Shown piece after piece: positions 44,701 to 54,121 of a stretch of DNA of 64,000 nucleotides. Below the pieces are notes generated by a model. The model worked only from the letters and a program-made list of their open reading frames with translations, ran no database searches and was not told the DNA's origin. The stretch spans positions 856,186-920,185 of the forward strand of contig QQUE01000007.1 in the NCBI GenBank assembly GCA_008501765.1, written 5' to 3'. Numbering within the stretch: the stretch's first letter is position 1; each line of letters begins with the position of its first letter. This DNA is from Calditrichota bacterium (lineage in GTDB: Bacteria; Zhuqueibacterota; Zhuqueibacteria; Zhuqueibacterales; Geothermadaptataceae). The translations under genes were made by a program, and so were the position numbers.

Positions 44701-46071
44701 ATGAGCCCTAGTAAATATTCTCAGGAAGATTATATTGTAAAAACCCTGGGTCAATGCCGCTTCGATTCCCCCTTAAATCTGAAAGCCAGCAAAGACGGGC
44801 GCAGCGCCGGCTTTACCCCGGATAATGTGCGCATTTACTCAGAAATAGAGAATACGCGTGATCCCTCGTGCCCAACCATCGAACGGGCAGGACCCCGTGA
44901 AAAAATCTACTTTCGTCCGGCTTACACAAAAGCTGCACTTGTCACTTGTGGCGGACTGTCGCCAGGCTTAAATCATGTTATTCGTTCACTTTTCATGCAG
45001 CTCTATTACCGATACGGTGTTAAAAATATTATCGGAATACCATACGGCTACGCAGGTTTGAACCCAGACAGCAATTTAAAGCCGATTCAACTCACACCGG
45101 AAAACGTTGCAAATATTCAACGAACACCGGGAACGTTTCTCGGATCCTCGCGCGGTAGCACAGATCCAGAGGTTATGACGCAAACGCTGGAAAATGAAGG
45201 GGTCAATATTCTGTTCACCATCGGTGGCGACGGCACGTTAAGAGCAGCCCATGCCATTTGTGAAGAAGTACAAAAGCGCGGGCTCGATCTCGCCGTTGTT
45301 GGCGTGCCCAAAACAATTGACAACGACATCAATTTTGTCTACAAAACTTTTGGATTTGATACAGCAGTCGAGGAAGTACGTAAAGTCCTGGAATGTGCAC
45401 ATGCCGAAGCCCACAGCCATCAAAACGGCATCGGATTGGTGAAAGTTATGGGGCGTGATGCCGGTTTTATCGCTGCCAATGCAACAATCGCCAGCAGGGA
45501 AGTTAACTTCTGCCTTGTACCCGAAATTCCGTTTGAAATGTTAGGCGCCAATGGATTTTTGCGTCGGCTTCAGGAACGGCTGATAAAACGCAACCACGCT
45601 GTTATTGTGGTTTCCGAGGGAGCCGGGCAGGATTTAATTCAGGGTGAACGCTCTAAACGCGATGCTTCCGGGAACTTGCTCCACAAAGATATTGGTACAT
45701 TTCTACGCGACGGTATTGAAGAATTTTTTAAGGAGCAGGAAATCGGCATCAACTTAAAATACATCACGCCGACCTATCAGATCCGCAGCGTATTGCCAAC
45801 AGCAAACGACAGTGTGTTTTGTGATAATTTGAGCCGTAATGCGGTTCATGCGGCCATGGCTGGCAAAACAGACGTGGTAATTGGATTGTGGCACAATGTT
45901 TTCACCCATATTCCGATTTCAATTGCAACGTCCGAGCGTAAAAGAATTAGTCCATCAAGTAAACTATGGTTTGGTGTTTTAGAAGCCACGGGGCAGGCAG
46001 AATCATTGCTGAATGACCGGGATTTTGTCATTGATCACTCGGAAGAAATCATGTCAGGAATCGATCAATAG
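44701..46071 (+). CDS. pfkA: ATP-dependent 6-phosphofructokinase
   Basis: This 456-residue enzyme phosphorylates fructose 6-phosphate. The nucleotide site has G-G-D-G-T (glycine, not aspartate, at the position that separates ATP- from pyrophosphate-using enzymes), and the catalytic loop reads P-K-T-I-D-N-D; M-G-R-D-A-G-F and P-E-I-P-F follow. The N-terminal extension of about 75 residues and overall length fit the long TP0108-like group rather than the 320-residue E. coli type. AAAGGAG about nine bases upstream supports the start. It is transcribed alone. Confidence 0.93.
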   Translation: MSPSKYSQEDYIVKTLGQCRFDSPLNLKASKDGRSAGFTPDNVRIYSEIENTRDPSCPTIERAGPREKIYFRPAYTKAALVTCGGLSPGLNHVIRSLFMQLYYRYGVKNIIGIPYGYAGLNPDSNLKPIQLTPENVANIQRTPGTFLGSSRGSTDPEVMTQTLENEGVNILFTIGGDGTLRAAHAICEEVQKRGLDLAVVGVPKTIDNDINFVYKTFGFDTAVEEVRKVLECAHAEAHSHQNGIGLVKVMGRDAGFIAANATIASREVNFCLVPEIPFEMLGANGFLRRLQERLIKRNHAVIVVSEGAGQDLIQGERSKRDASGNLLHKDIGTFLRDGIEEFFKEQEIGINLKYITPTYQIRSVLPTANDSVFCDNLSRNAVHAAMAGKTDVVIGLWHNVFTHIPISIATSERKRISPSSKLWFGVLEATGQAESLLNDRDFVIDHSEEIMSGIDQ

Positions 46072-46154
46072 GTTCAATCCAATAATCGATTGTTTATGGA
46101 AATTAATGAAAACACTGTTTTCTTTGGTAATCGCCGTTCAATAACAACGGTTTT

Positions 46155-46290
46155 GACCTGTTTATCTATAACTATCACCGGATGTGCCGTGCACTTCTAT
46201 ACACTTTGTGGAGAATGAGAATTATTTACCTCTTCTTAATTTTCATCAATTCAAATAAGTGTGCGACACATTTTCACTGAGTATAATAAA
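46155..46290 (+). repeat. Nested inverted-repeat element, family A, divergent copy 4
   Basis: GACCTGTTTATCTATAACT, then GGATGTGCCGTGCACTTCTATAC and, after about 55 bases, AAGTGTGCGACACATTTTCACT follow the order of copy 1. It is the most diverged copy, placed after pfkA, where it may act as a transcript-end structure. Confidence 0.5.
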
Positions 46291-46327
46291 TCAAAGCTGG
46301 CAGCATGAATCAGTAAAAACAAGGGGT

Positions 46328-46810
46328 TTATAATTTTAAAACCAGCTCAGCGAGTTGATCTGTACATTGTGACCAGCCTTCGTGAAAACCCATTTTTTCA
46401 TGTTCTTTGCGGTCTTTAACATTCCAATGGCGGGCACGCGCTGTATATTTTGTATTGCCATCGGCCTCCTCAAAAGTGAGGATTGTGGTCATAAAAGGCT
46501 TCTCCGAGGGCAGCCACGCTTCGGTGTACGCATCCGTAATCACCAACAATTCGTTTCTCACCACCTCAAGATAAACCCCGGATGCAGGGAATTCTTCCCC
46601 ATCCGGATTTTGCATGACTATCAAGTTGCTACCCCCTGGCCGTACATCAGTTTTTGCGCGAGCGACCGTCCATGGGCGGGGAGCAAACCACTGTTTGATC
46701 AATTCAGGTTCTGTCCACGCTCGAAATACTTTTTCCCGAGGCGCTTTGATAAGCCGCGAAAGTGTGAGTTCCCTGTCCGAAATGTGTGGTTGTGTGCTGA
46801 ATTTTTGCAT
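46328..46810 (-). CDS. SRPBCC/AHSA1-domain protein
   Basis: This 160-residue START-like fold protein of the AHSA1 type shows L-S-R-L-I-K-A-P-R-E-K-V-F-R-A-W-T-E-P at its start and the C-terminal H-E-K-M-G-F-H-E-G-W. Such proteins bind small hydrophobic ligands and often stand beside an ArsR-type regulator, which is not present here. GAGGAGC before ATG 46810 supports that start. Its ligand is unknown. Confidence 0.85.
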   Translation of the reverse strand: MQKFSTQPHISDRELTLSRLIKAPREKVFRAWTEPELIKQWFAPRPWTVARAKTDVRPGGSNLIVMQNPDGEEFPASGVYLEVVRNELLVITDAYTEAWLPSEKPFMTTILTFEEADGNTKYTARARHWNVKDRKEHEKMGFHEGWSQCTDQLAELVLKL

Positions 46811-47086
46811 AATTTTGCTCCTCAAAGATATGTCATTGAACCAAAATCGAGATCCCCGTGGAAAATATTTGTCGGATTGAAATTTAATAAATCATCGAAA
46901 AAATTATTTTGGCTCTGTTTAAATAATAAGTTGATTTATAGCCTGATATAATTCTCTCATAAAGAGCCGCAGAGAATGACTTAAAGATATTAAAAATAAA
47001 GCTCCGTGGCTTTGTGAGAGTATTTGCCTGAATAATATTTCATTCCAAACAGTTGGATAATTCTTACCGTTTCTTAAACAGAGCGA

Positions 47087-47998
47087 TTATTTTTTATTTG
47101 CCAATTCCGAACGTACTTTTTCAAGTAATTTTTTTGTTGCCCGAACGCCATCATATTCGCTGAGCTCGCTCCCTTCGTATTCGATGCCAATATAACCATG
47201 GTATCCGGCGGAGAGCACAATATTTATCAGGCGATAAAAGTCACTGTCGATCTCATTGCCCTTCTCATCAAAACGGTTTGATTTGGCACTGACGGCTTTG
47301 GCAAAAGGCATAAGTTCGGCAACACCTTTGTAGCGATCATACCATTCGTCATCTCTGATTCTAAAATTGCCGAAATCGGGTAATGTACCGCAGTTTGGTT
47401 TGTCGACTAATTTCATCACTCCTGCCAACCATTCCCCGTTGCTGGACCAGCCACCGTGGTTTTCCACTATCACGTTAAGTTTGAACGGTGTCGCAAAATC
47501 AGTCAACTGCGCCAAACCGTCCGCAGCACGTTTTTGCTGCTCGGCAAATGTACCTTCACTTGCTGCATTCACCCGGATGGAATGGCAGCCCAGCATTTTC
47601 GCTGCTTCAATCCATTTAAAATGATTTTCCACTGCCTTGCGTCGCTCTTTTTTATCCGGATCGCCGAGACGTCCCTCCCCATCACACATAATCAGCAGGC
47701 TTTTGACACCTTCACTTTGTGCCCGATTTTTCATTTCAGCGATGTACCTTTTGTCGTTTGCTTTATCCTTAAAAAATTGATTCACGTATTCGATCGCATG
47801 AATTTCGAACTCACTTTTGGAAATTCGGGCAAAATCCAGATTATCAATTTTTTTCGCACGGAAAGCCCGGTGCAACGACCATTGCGCCAATGAAATTTTG
47901 AATAATTGGCGTTCTGAGTACAGTAGTCTATTAAAAAAGGAAGCTGGAGTGATGGCAAATATCGAAATATTTTTTAAAAACTCACGACGTTCTTGCAT
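47087..47998 (-). CDS. Xylose-isomerase-like TIM-barrel protein
   Basis: This 303-residue sugar phosphate isomerase/epimerase-family protein has V-E-N-H-G-G-W, P-D-F-G-N-F and G-I-E-Y-E-G at metal-site positions. The N terminus has R-R-E-F-L-K-N followed by a hydrophobic stretch, a twin-arginine-like export signal, so it probably acts outside the cytoplasm, as is common for members in FCB and planctomycete genomes. TGGAG seven bases before ATG 47998 supports the start. Substrate unknown. Confidence 0.82.
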   Translation of the reverse strand: MQERREFLKNISIFAITPASFFNRLLYSERQLFKISLAQWSLHRAFRAKKIDNLDFARISKSEFEIHAIEYVNQFFKDKANDKRYIAEMKNRAQSEGVKSLLIMCDGEGRLGDPDKKERRKAVENHFKWIEAAKMLGCHSIRVNAASEGTFAEQQKRAADGLAQLTDFATPFKLNVIVENHGGWSSNGEWLAGVMKLVDKPNCGTLPDFGNFRIRDDEWYDRYKGVAELMPFAKAVSAKSNRFDEKGNEIDSDFYRLINIVLSAGYHGYIGIEYEGSELSEYDGVRATKKLLEKVRSELANKK

Positions 47999-48178
47999 TT
48001 TTGGACTCCACATTGTAAAATTAAACTTATCTTATCCTATCCGGAAACAAAAACCTTTTTTCAACGAACATAAAATAATGGTTTCCAAAAGTTTAATGCA
48101 ATAGAAAACAAATGTGCAATCCGATTTATGCCCTGAGCGTGCCAACCGGTTCAATTGCACACCTAAAGTGAGAAAACG

Positions 48179-49300
48179 ATGAAGTCAAAGAATTCGCACG
48201 AGGCCAAACTTAGCGAGGCGTTTAAAGAAGGATTTAAGCAGGAAAATTTTTTTCAGTCGGTTAAAAGAGAATTCAAAGAACTGCAGGATTTTTACCTTGA
48301 TGAAGATCGAAAAGCACGTCTCGTTGACATGAATATGGCCAAACGCAGTTTTTGGACATTCGTTTGGCTGCTTAAGTTGATGTTCCTCAAATTGAATCCG
48401 CTTCGCCGATTAATTTTACTCATCGGACTCCTTCTTTCCATATCCTCTACTTTTACTGGTGCGGAAGGAAGTTCCGGTAGTTTCGGAATCAATTCACATA
48501 TTCTCGGTCCGCTTATTTTATTGTTTGTTCTGATGTTGGAACTAAAAGACAAATTGCTCGCCCGCGATGAACTTGAAGCGGGCCGGAGAGTGCAAATTGC
48601 TCTGATGCCCGACCGAATGCCACAAGTTCAAGGTTGGGATATCTGGCTTTATACGCGTCCGGCGAATGACGTCGGAGGTGATTTGGTCGATTTTTATTGC
48701 ATCGATGAAGAGACCTGCGGTGTGGCTCTTGGCGATGTTTCCGGAAAAGGACTGGAAGCAGCCCTGTTTATGGCGAAATTGCAAGCCACAATTCGAGCTT
48801 TTCTAACGGAATTTTCGACTTTATCAAAACTGGCTGAGAAAATTAACAGCATTTTTCACAGAGATAGCTTACCGAACAAATTTGCCTCGATTATTTTCAC
48901 CGAGTTTCAAAAAAATTCAAATAGTGTAAAATTGCTGAATGCCGGCCATATGCCGCCGTTGATAATTCGCGGGAAAAACATCGAGGAGCTGGATTCCCAC
49001 GCTCCAGCTTTTGGATTGATGTCTGAGGCGAGTTTCGAAACCAGGGAAGTGTTGATTAATGAACAAGATTTTTTAATCCTGTATTCGGATGGCGTCACCG
49101 AAACAATGAACGAGGACGGCGTCTTTTTCGGGGATGATCGACTGAGAGAGATTTTATTAAAACACCACGATGCCAACGCACAAAATATGGGTGAATCAAT
49201 CATTCGTGAAATTGCACAGTTTAAAAAAGAAGCCCCGTTTTTTGATGATATCTCATTGGCTGTTCTGCAACGAAAACAGCACCATGGTCATGGCGATTAA
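48179..49300 (+). CDS. SpoIIE/RsbU-type PP2C serine phosphatase, membrane-bound
   Basis: This 373-residue protein has a cytoplasmic N-terminal part, two transmembrane helices (about 60-82 and 105-122) and a C-terminal SpoIIE phosphatase domain: A-L-M-P, D-V-G-G-D-L, G-D-V-S-G-K-G, L-Y-S-D-G-V-T-E and F-D-D-I-S, all metal-binding acids present. Such enzymes dephosphorylate anti-sigma-factor antagonists in partner-switching. No anti-sigma or STAS partner is adjacent, so the target is encoded elsewhere. Confidence 0.92.
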   Translation: MKSKNSHEAKLSEAFKEGFKQENFFQSVKREFKELQDFYLDEDRKARLVDMNMAKRSFWTFVWLLKLMFLKLNPLRRLILLIGLLLSISSTFTGAEGSSGSFGINSHILGPLILLFVLMLELKDKLLARDELEAGRRVQIALMPDRMPQVQGWDIWLYTRPANDVGGDLVDFYCIDEETCGVALGDVSGKGLEAALFMAKLQATIRAFLTEFSTLSKLAEKINSIFHRDSLPNKFASIIFTEFQKNSNSVKLLNAGHMPPLIIRGKNIEELDSHAPAFGLMSEASFETREVLINEQDFLILYSDGVTETMNEDGVFFGDDRLREILLKHHDANAQNMGESIIREIAQFKKEAPFFDDISLAVLQRKQHHGHGD

Positions 49301-49620
49301 AATTAAGGCATACAAATAATTGTATTCAAAAACCATTCGGATATTTCTCAACCCTGTTGTCCATAATTATTCACCCTGACTGTTTGTTCGCAAACTATTT
49401 ACAACGAGATAAAGCCCAAGCAGAAATCCGCCGCAATATAATCCAAGTATTATCACCGAGACTGTCACCCCAAACAATTTATTTATGGAACTAAACCAGC
49501 CAGGACTGAAAGTCCATTATTCAAGCATTAAATTTTCATAATTTGTAAGCCATCTTTTTCAATTGGTCATTAAAATGATCTTTCGCCCAGCGCCTACGCC
49601 AAACAGGAAATGCTTTTATT

Positions 49621-49700
49621 GGCCACAGATTAACACCGATGAAACACGGATTTTTTAAACCCGATAAAATCTGTGTTCAATCAGTGTAAATCAGTGGCTG
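49621..49700. repeat. Dispersed repeat family C, copy 2
   Basis: GGCCACAGATTAACACCGAT, AAACACGGATTTTTT and the returning AAAATCTGTGTTCAATCAGTG, ATCAGTGGC form an imperfect palindrome. It matches 7681-7752. It lies in the 49301-49822 spacer, where no gene is seen. Confidence 0.65.
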
Positions 49701-49763
49701 AAGTTTCTTCAATTCAATATTTGCATTGCATCTTTATTTTTTAAGGCATTAACGGAAAGTCTT

Positions 49764-49803
49764 GCGCTGGAAGCGCATAGTTTTAAACTAGCGCGCAGAA
49801 ACA
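49764..49803. repeat. Short dispersed repeat family D, copy 2
   Basis: GCGCTGGAAGCGCATAGTT, AACTAGCG and CAGAAACAA correspond in order to 37872-37912. It lies just downstream of galK. The similarity is partial and the family is small in this window. Confidence 0.4.
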
Positions 49804-49822
49804 ATAAAATTAACAATCCACT

Positions 49823-51121
49823 TTAAAGCTTCACCTCTAAAGTTCCATTGTTGCGAACTGCCAATTTCTGAACGCAGCCCGGACCAAAAACAGGTTCCAT
49901 CAGCGCTTGATAGTCCGGCACTTTTTCATTTGGCAGAAAAACTATAATCGTCCCGGCAAAACCTCCTCCGTGTACGCGGCAGGCGCTTTGGGGAATATTT
50001 TGCAGAAATTGCTCCGTCATCGACAGGCCCAATGCGACACCTTGATTTTCCGGACATTTTGCCGCAAAAATATTCTGTACCTGTTTCCAGGAGGAAGTGC
50101 CTGATTCGGCCATCAAATTCAAAAACGAGGTTAAATCGTCCTTTTCCAACGCGATCATCTGCTGACGCACGCGCTCATTCTCCTGAAAAAAATGCATGGC
50201 CCGCAACACAGCCCTGTCCCCTGTTTTTTTTCGCAACTCGGGGATTTTTCTCCGAAATTCAGGCCAACTCAATTCGCGACAAGATTGTTTTTGAAAATAA
50301 GCGGCCACCATTCTCATTTCGTTGCCGACATGCGCATAATCGTCCGTTAGATCCGTATGTGTTCCACCTGTGTCTGCAACAAGAATGCTGGTTTTTCCGG
50401 ATAAAAGATCGGTACGGATGCGTTTGACTTCCGGAGATTGTGGCTTCTTAAAATCGATAGCAACAATGCCGCCAAGCGAACAAGCAATCTGATCCATTAA
50501 TCCGCACGGTTTGCCAAAAAAATTGTTTTCAGCGAACTGACCAAATTGCGCAAGCTGCAATCGTGCAAGCACACCTTTGTTATAAAATCGATTGAAAATG
50601 GTTGCAATAAGAACTTCAAATGCCGCTGATGAACTGAGCCCGGAGCCGATACCCACATCGCTGGTCAAAACAGCTTTAATTCCACCAATTTTTAAACCTT
50701 CACTGTGAAATTTGGCTGCGATACCACGCACAAGCGCATTTGTTGTGCCTTTCTCATTTTCATCAATTTTGAGACGCGCTAAATCGATGATGAAGGGATC
50801 GGCAACACCATCAGAATAAAGGGTAACAATATTATCACTCGTTGTTGCTGCGGCAGACAAAATATCGATATTTACTGCACTTGCCAGCACACATCCATTG
50901 TTATGATCTGTGTGGTTACCCGCCAGTTCGATTCGCCCCGGAGTCGAAAAGAAACGAATATCGTCGGTCGCAGCGAAAATGCCCGGGTATCGTGTAGCCA
51001 GGCTATTGTACCTCTTGATCTGGTGGAGAATTTCTGTTTCGGTCGCTGAGTACATGCGCTGAAAAAGACTGCGCACGGATTCCTGATTTAACCGGTCCGG
51101 GATTTCGTTAAGTGATGCCAT
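49823..51121 (-). CDS. galK: Galactokinase
   Basis: GalK makes galactose 1-phosphate from galactose and ATP. The 432-residue GHMP kinase has the substrate motif G-R-I-E-L-A-G-N-H-T-D-H-N-N-G, the ATP loop G-I-G-S-G-L-S-S-S-A-A-F and the third motif R-V-H-G-G-G-F-A-G-T. The N-H-T-D-H form differs from the enterobacterial E-H-T-D-Y, as in several gut and environmental anaerobes. Last gene of galT-galM-galK on the minus strand. Confidence 0.95.
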   Translation of the reverse strand: MASLNEIPDRLNQESVRSLFQRMYSATETEILHQIKRYNSLATRYPGIFAATDDIRFFSTPGRIELAGNHTDHNNGCVLASAVNIDILSAAATTSDNIVTLYSDGVADPFIIDLARLKIDENEKGTTNALVRGIAAKFHSEGLKIGGIKAVLTSDVGIGSGLSSSAAFEVLIATIFNRFYNKGVLARLQLAQFGQFAENNFFGKPCGLMDQIACSLGGIVAIDFKKPQSPEVKRIRTDLLSGKTSILVADTGGTHTDLTDDYAHVGNEMRMVAAYFQKQSCRELSWPEFRRKIPELRKKTGDRAVLRAMHFFQENERVRQQMIALEKDDLTSFLNLMAESGTSSWKQVQNIFAAKCPENQGVALGLSMTEQFLQNIPQSACRVHGGGFAGTIIVFLPNEKVPDYQALMEPVFGPGCVQKLAVRNNGTLEVKL

Positions 51122-51166
51122 CGAGGTTTTCCGTCATTTAATTTATAGACTAAAAATGAACGTGAG

Positions 51167-52117
51167 CTACGACAATTTTACACCCCAGGATGCGTGATAT
51201 TTTTCATCAGGCGCCAAAACTTGCAGTCCGGATTTATTGTTGAACGAATCCGTCATCGAGGTCATTGGTTCGATGGCGACAGACCTCCGGGATGGCGGGA
51301 CAAAGACCTGCATAAAATTGTACTTTCCTTTCCCCGATTCCTGCCAAACTTCAATCGAAACATTCTGTTCAGGGTCGAATAATCGAGCTACAGCCTTTTC
51401 TGAAACGATCCCAAGTTTAAATCCACTATCTAAAAAGCCGTCCCCAATCTTGGTTAATTGCAAAAATGAGTGATCCAGCTTTTCTTCACCGGTTGGAATG
51501 CCTCGATGGTCAACAACTATTGAATTTCTGGCAGGCAAGCAAAGGTGCAAATTGTCTGCTGATTCTCCTAACTGAAAATAGCAATGCCAGCCATCGCCAA
51601 AGGGCATATTTTCGTGCCCTGTATTCGTCGCTTTTGTGGTAACGATGACTTCAGAGTGCGCCGTAATTTTATACTGTATTTCCAGCAAAAAAGGAAATGG
51701 ATATCCGGGAAATTGGCCATCAAATTCATAACTCAGGCTAATTGCACAATAATCCTCGGTAATTTCCTCCTGCGCAATGGCAAAAACTTTATCACGCACA
51801 AAACCGTGGATAGCATGGCCTTCCTGCGGCCAATTGATTGGCAATTGATAATTTTCTCCACCGAATGCGTAGCACCCATCGTTTATTCTGTTGGCGAATG
51901 GAAAAAGTTTTGCACCTTTGGCCTTGTCATTTATTTTTAACTCGGCTTCATCACGGCAGGCATCGAGAATTTGATAATTCGTTTCATTTTTCCGCAGGCA
52001 AATTTGGTGAAGCATGCCTCCCAATTGCGGGAAAATGGAAACGAATTCACCATTCTTATTATTCGTCAATTGAATTTTATCGTATGCTCCACTGGGGATA
52101 GATTTTATGTCGAACAT
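51167..52117 (-). CDS. galM: Aldose 1-epimerase
   Basis: This 316-residue mutarotase-fold protein has H-A-I-H-G-F (first catalytic histidine), a later G-D-G-W-H-C-Y-F (second histidine), and the C-terminal V-A-I-E-P-M-T segment with the catalytic glutamate. It interconverts alpha and beta galactose so that GalK can use it. It is 45 bases upstream of galK on the same strand. The 52118-52352 gap to galT holds no gene. Confidence 0.9.
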   Translation of the reverse strand: MFDIKSIPSGAYDKIQLTNNKNGEFVSIFPQLGGMLHQICLRKNETNYQILDACRDEAELKINDKAKGAKLFPFANRINDGCYAFGGENYQLPINWPQEGHAIHGFVRDKVFAIAQEEITEDYCAISLSYEFDGQFPGYPFPFLLEIQYKITAHSEVIVTTKATNTGHENMPFGDGWHCYFQLGESADNLHLCLPARNSIVVDHRGIPTGEEKLDHSFLQLTKIGDGFLDSGFKLGIVSEKAVARLFDPEQNVSIEVWQESGKGKYNFMQVFVPPSRRSVAIEPMTSMTDSFNNKSGLQVLAPDEKYHASWGVKLS

Positions 52118-52352
52118 TGGTGAAATCCTAATGGGGTGTCAAGTTTAAACATGTGGATGTCGCGCTAAGTCGATGAGGTCATTTCAACAGGCAAACATCC
52201 TGAGTAGTCCCTTTGCTTTTTGCGGGGCATATCTTCCCAAGCCGCTTTTAATATCAATCGCATATAATATCTTAAGGAATTACCCGTGTCTGCACATGTC
52301 TTAATTACGGATGTTAAATTTTTATATTTTAGAAATGGATTGCACGATTTTT

Positions 52353-53399
52353 TTAGCGCGGCTCTTGAATTTTGTAGTGAATTTCCGAACAATTTCGCAA
52401 GCGTTCTGCGGCTTCTTCAGCCGTAATATCCCGCTGAGATTCTGCCAATAGTTCGAAGCCAACCATGAACTTTTTAACAGCACTTGACCGCAACAGTGGC
52501 GGATAAAAATGAGCGTGCAACTGCCAGTGAGAATTATCAGATTTATCCATAGGGGCGCCATGCCAACCCATTGTATACGGAAACGAAATATTAAAAAGAT
52601 TATCGTATTTGGTGAGCATTCGTTTTAATATATCAGCTAAATTAGCCATTTGTATGGCATGCAATTCAGGAATTCTCAGAACTGATTTTTTAGGCAGCAA
52701 GATTGTTTCGAATGGCCAGACAGCCCAAAAAGGAACCAGAACAGCCCAATCTTCATTTTCGATGACCAGTCGGTCTTTTTTCTCCAGCTCTACCGCAAGA
52801 TAATCCAGCAAAAGCACGGAACCATTTTCAATGTAATAATCCGCCTGTCTGCTATTTTCTTTGAATACCTCATTTGGTAAAGTGTTTACAGCCCAGACTT
52901 GCCCGTGTGGATGGGGATTGGAACACCCCATGATATCCCCTTTATTTTCAAAAATTTGCACCCAACGATAATCGACTCCGAGATCGAGTATTTGATCGGA
53001 CCAGATTTCAACTACCTGGCGGACTTCTTCAACCGACAATTCCGGCAATGTTATATTGTGTTTCGGTGAATAGCAAATGACGCGGCTCGTTCCGCGAACG
53101 CTTTCTATTTGAAAAAGCGGGTGGTCAAAGTCACGTATTTTGGGTATATCATTAATCAAGGCAGGAAAATCATTTTCAAAGACGTATGTGCTCTCGTACG
53201 CATCATTGACTTTACCATTGGACCGCATATTACCGGGGCAAAGATAGCATCCGGGATCATATTCCGGCTGATTGTTGACATTAAAACTTTCTGTTTTCCC
53301 GTGCCATGGTCGTTTAGTTCGGTGAGGGGAGACCAGGAGCCATTCTCCTGTAAGCGGATTGTAGCGTCTGTGAGGGTGATTGGATGAATCAAATTCCAT
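52353..53399 (-). CDS. galT: Galactose-1-phosphate uridylyltransferase
   Basis: GalT exchanges UMP between UDP-glucose and galactose 1-phosphate. The 348-residue protein has the metal site C-Y-L-C-P-G-N, the nucleophile motif N-P-H-P-H-G-Q-V-W, and the C-terminal H-A-H-F-Y-P-P. First gene of the minus-strand gal cluster. The epimerase GalE is not present here. Confidence 0.96.
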   Translation of the reverse strand: MEFDSSNHPHRRYNPLTGEWLLVSPHRTKRPWHGKTESFNVNNQPEYDPGCYLCPGNMRSNGKVNDAYESTYVFENDFPALINDIPKIRDFDHPLFQIESVRGTSRVICYSPKHNITLPELSVEEVRQVVEIWSDQILDLGVDYRWVQIFENKGDIMGCSNPHPHGQVWAVNTLPNEVFKENSRQADYYIENGSVLLLDYLAVELEKKDRLVIENEDWAVLVPFWAVWPFETILLPKKSVLRIPELHAIQMANLADILKRMLTKYDNLFNISFPYTMGWHGAPMDKSDNSHWQLHAHFYPPLLRSSAVKKFMVGFELLAESQRDITAEEAAERLRNCSEIHYKIQEPR

Positions 53400-53911
53400 C
53401 GTAATCCTGTATTATCCGAAAACAATTATTTATAAATTATTATAAAACGAACTTGAGATTAAATAACCAGTTGGGAGCAAGCAAAAAGCAGAATCCTGTT
53501 CGATTCATTCGATATTACCACAACAAAGCTTTTTGTAATCTTTTCAAATCTATGCTTAGAAATTTTTCATTTTCATTTTTTCTCCTGAATTACGCAGGAA
53601 TACCCGGACACCCGGTCTTGTTTTATTCCGCGAAAATCAAGCATTTTATAACGGACAGACAGTACACAACGCCAGTCAAAATTGCAAGGGATTTTTAATT
53701 TTCAAATTAGAAATCACACATACGGTTACTTTTGTAGACAACATTTTAACATTTCCTTCGTCTCTAAATCGAATTGTAAAAACAAATAGAAATCAGCGCT
53801 TGAGGAAAATTCTGGTTATCTAGTTAACTCAGCATTTTCAACTTCTTGTAAAAATATAATGTTACCTATATTGCAAAAATTAGCCTTTTCAAAAAGTCTA
53901 CAAAACTATGC

Positions 53912-54073
53912 CACCCCTCCGGGGTTTAAATATTGGGATTTTCAGTTGTTATAATCACGTCATCCCTCCAGGATTAAAAAAATAAATCTGTTTTGTAATG
54001 CTGCAAAACCCCGGAGGGGTGCAATGATTATAACTCGGTGAACTCAAAAAAACCGGAGAACCCCGGAGGGGTG
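53912..54073. repeat. CCCCTCCGGGG palindromic repeats (family E), three arms
   Basis: CACCCCTCCGGGGTT (53912-53926), AAAACCCCGGAGGGGTG (54005-54021) and AACCCCGGAGGGGTG (54058-54072), plus a degenerate CATCCCTCCAGGATT (53970-53984), form inverted pairs in the galT-peptidase spacer. This is a widespread intergenic hairpin type. The rest of 53400-54121 shows no gene. Confidence 0.8.
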
Positions 54074-54121
54074 ACATATTCACCGATTGCTGAGTTAATT
54101 GGATAGCCAGAGAGGAAAATT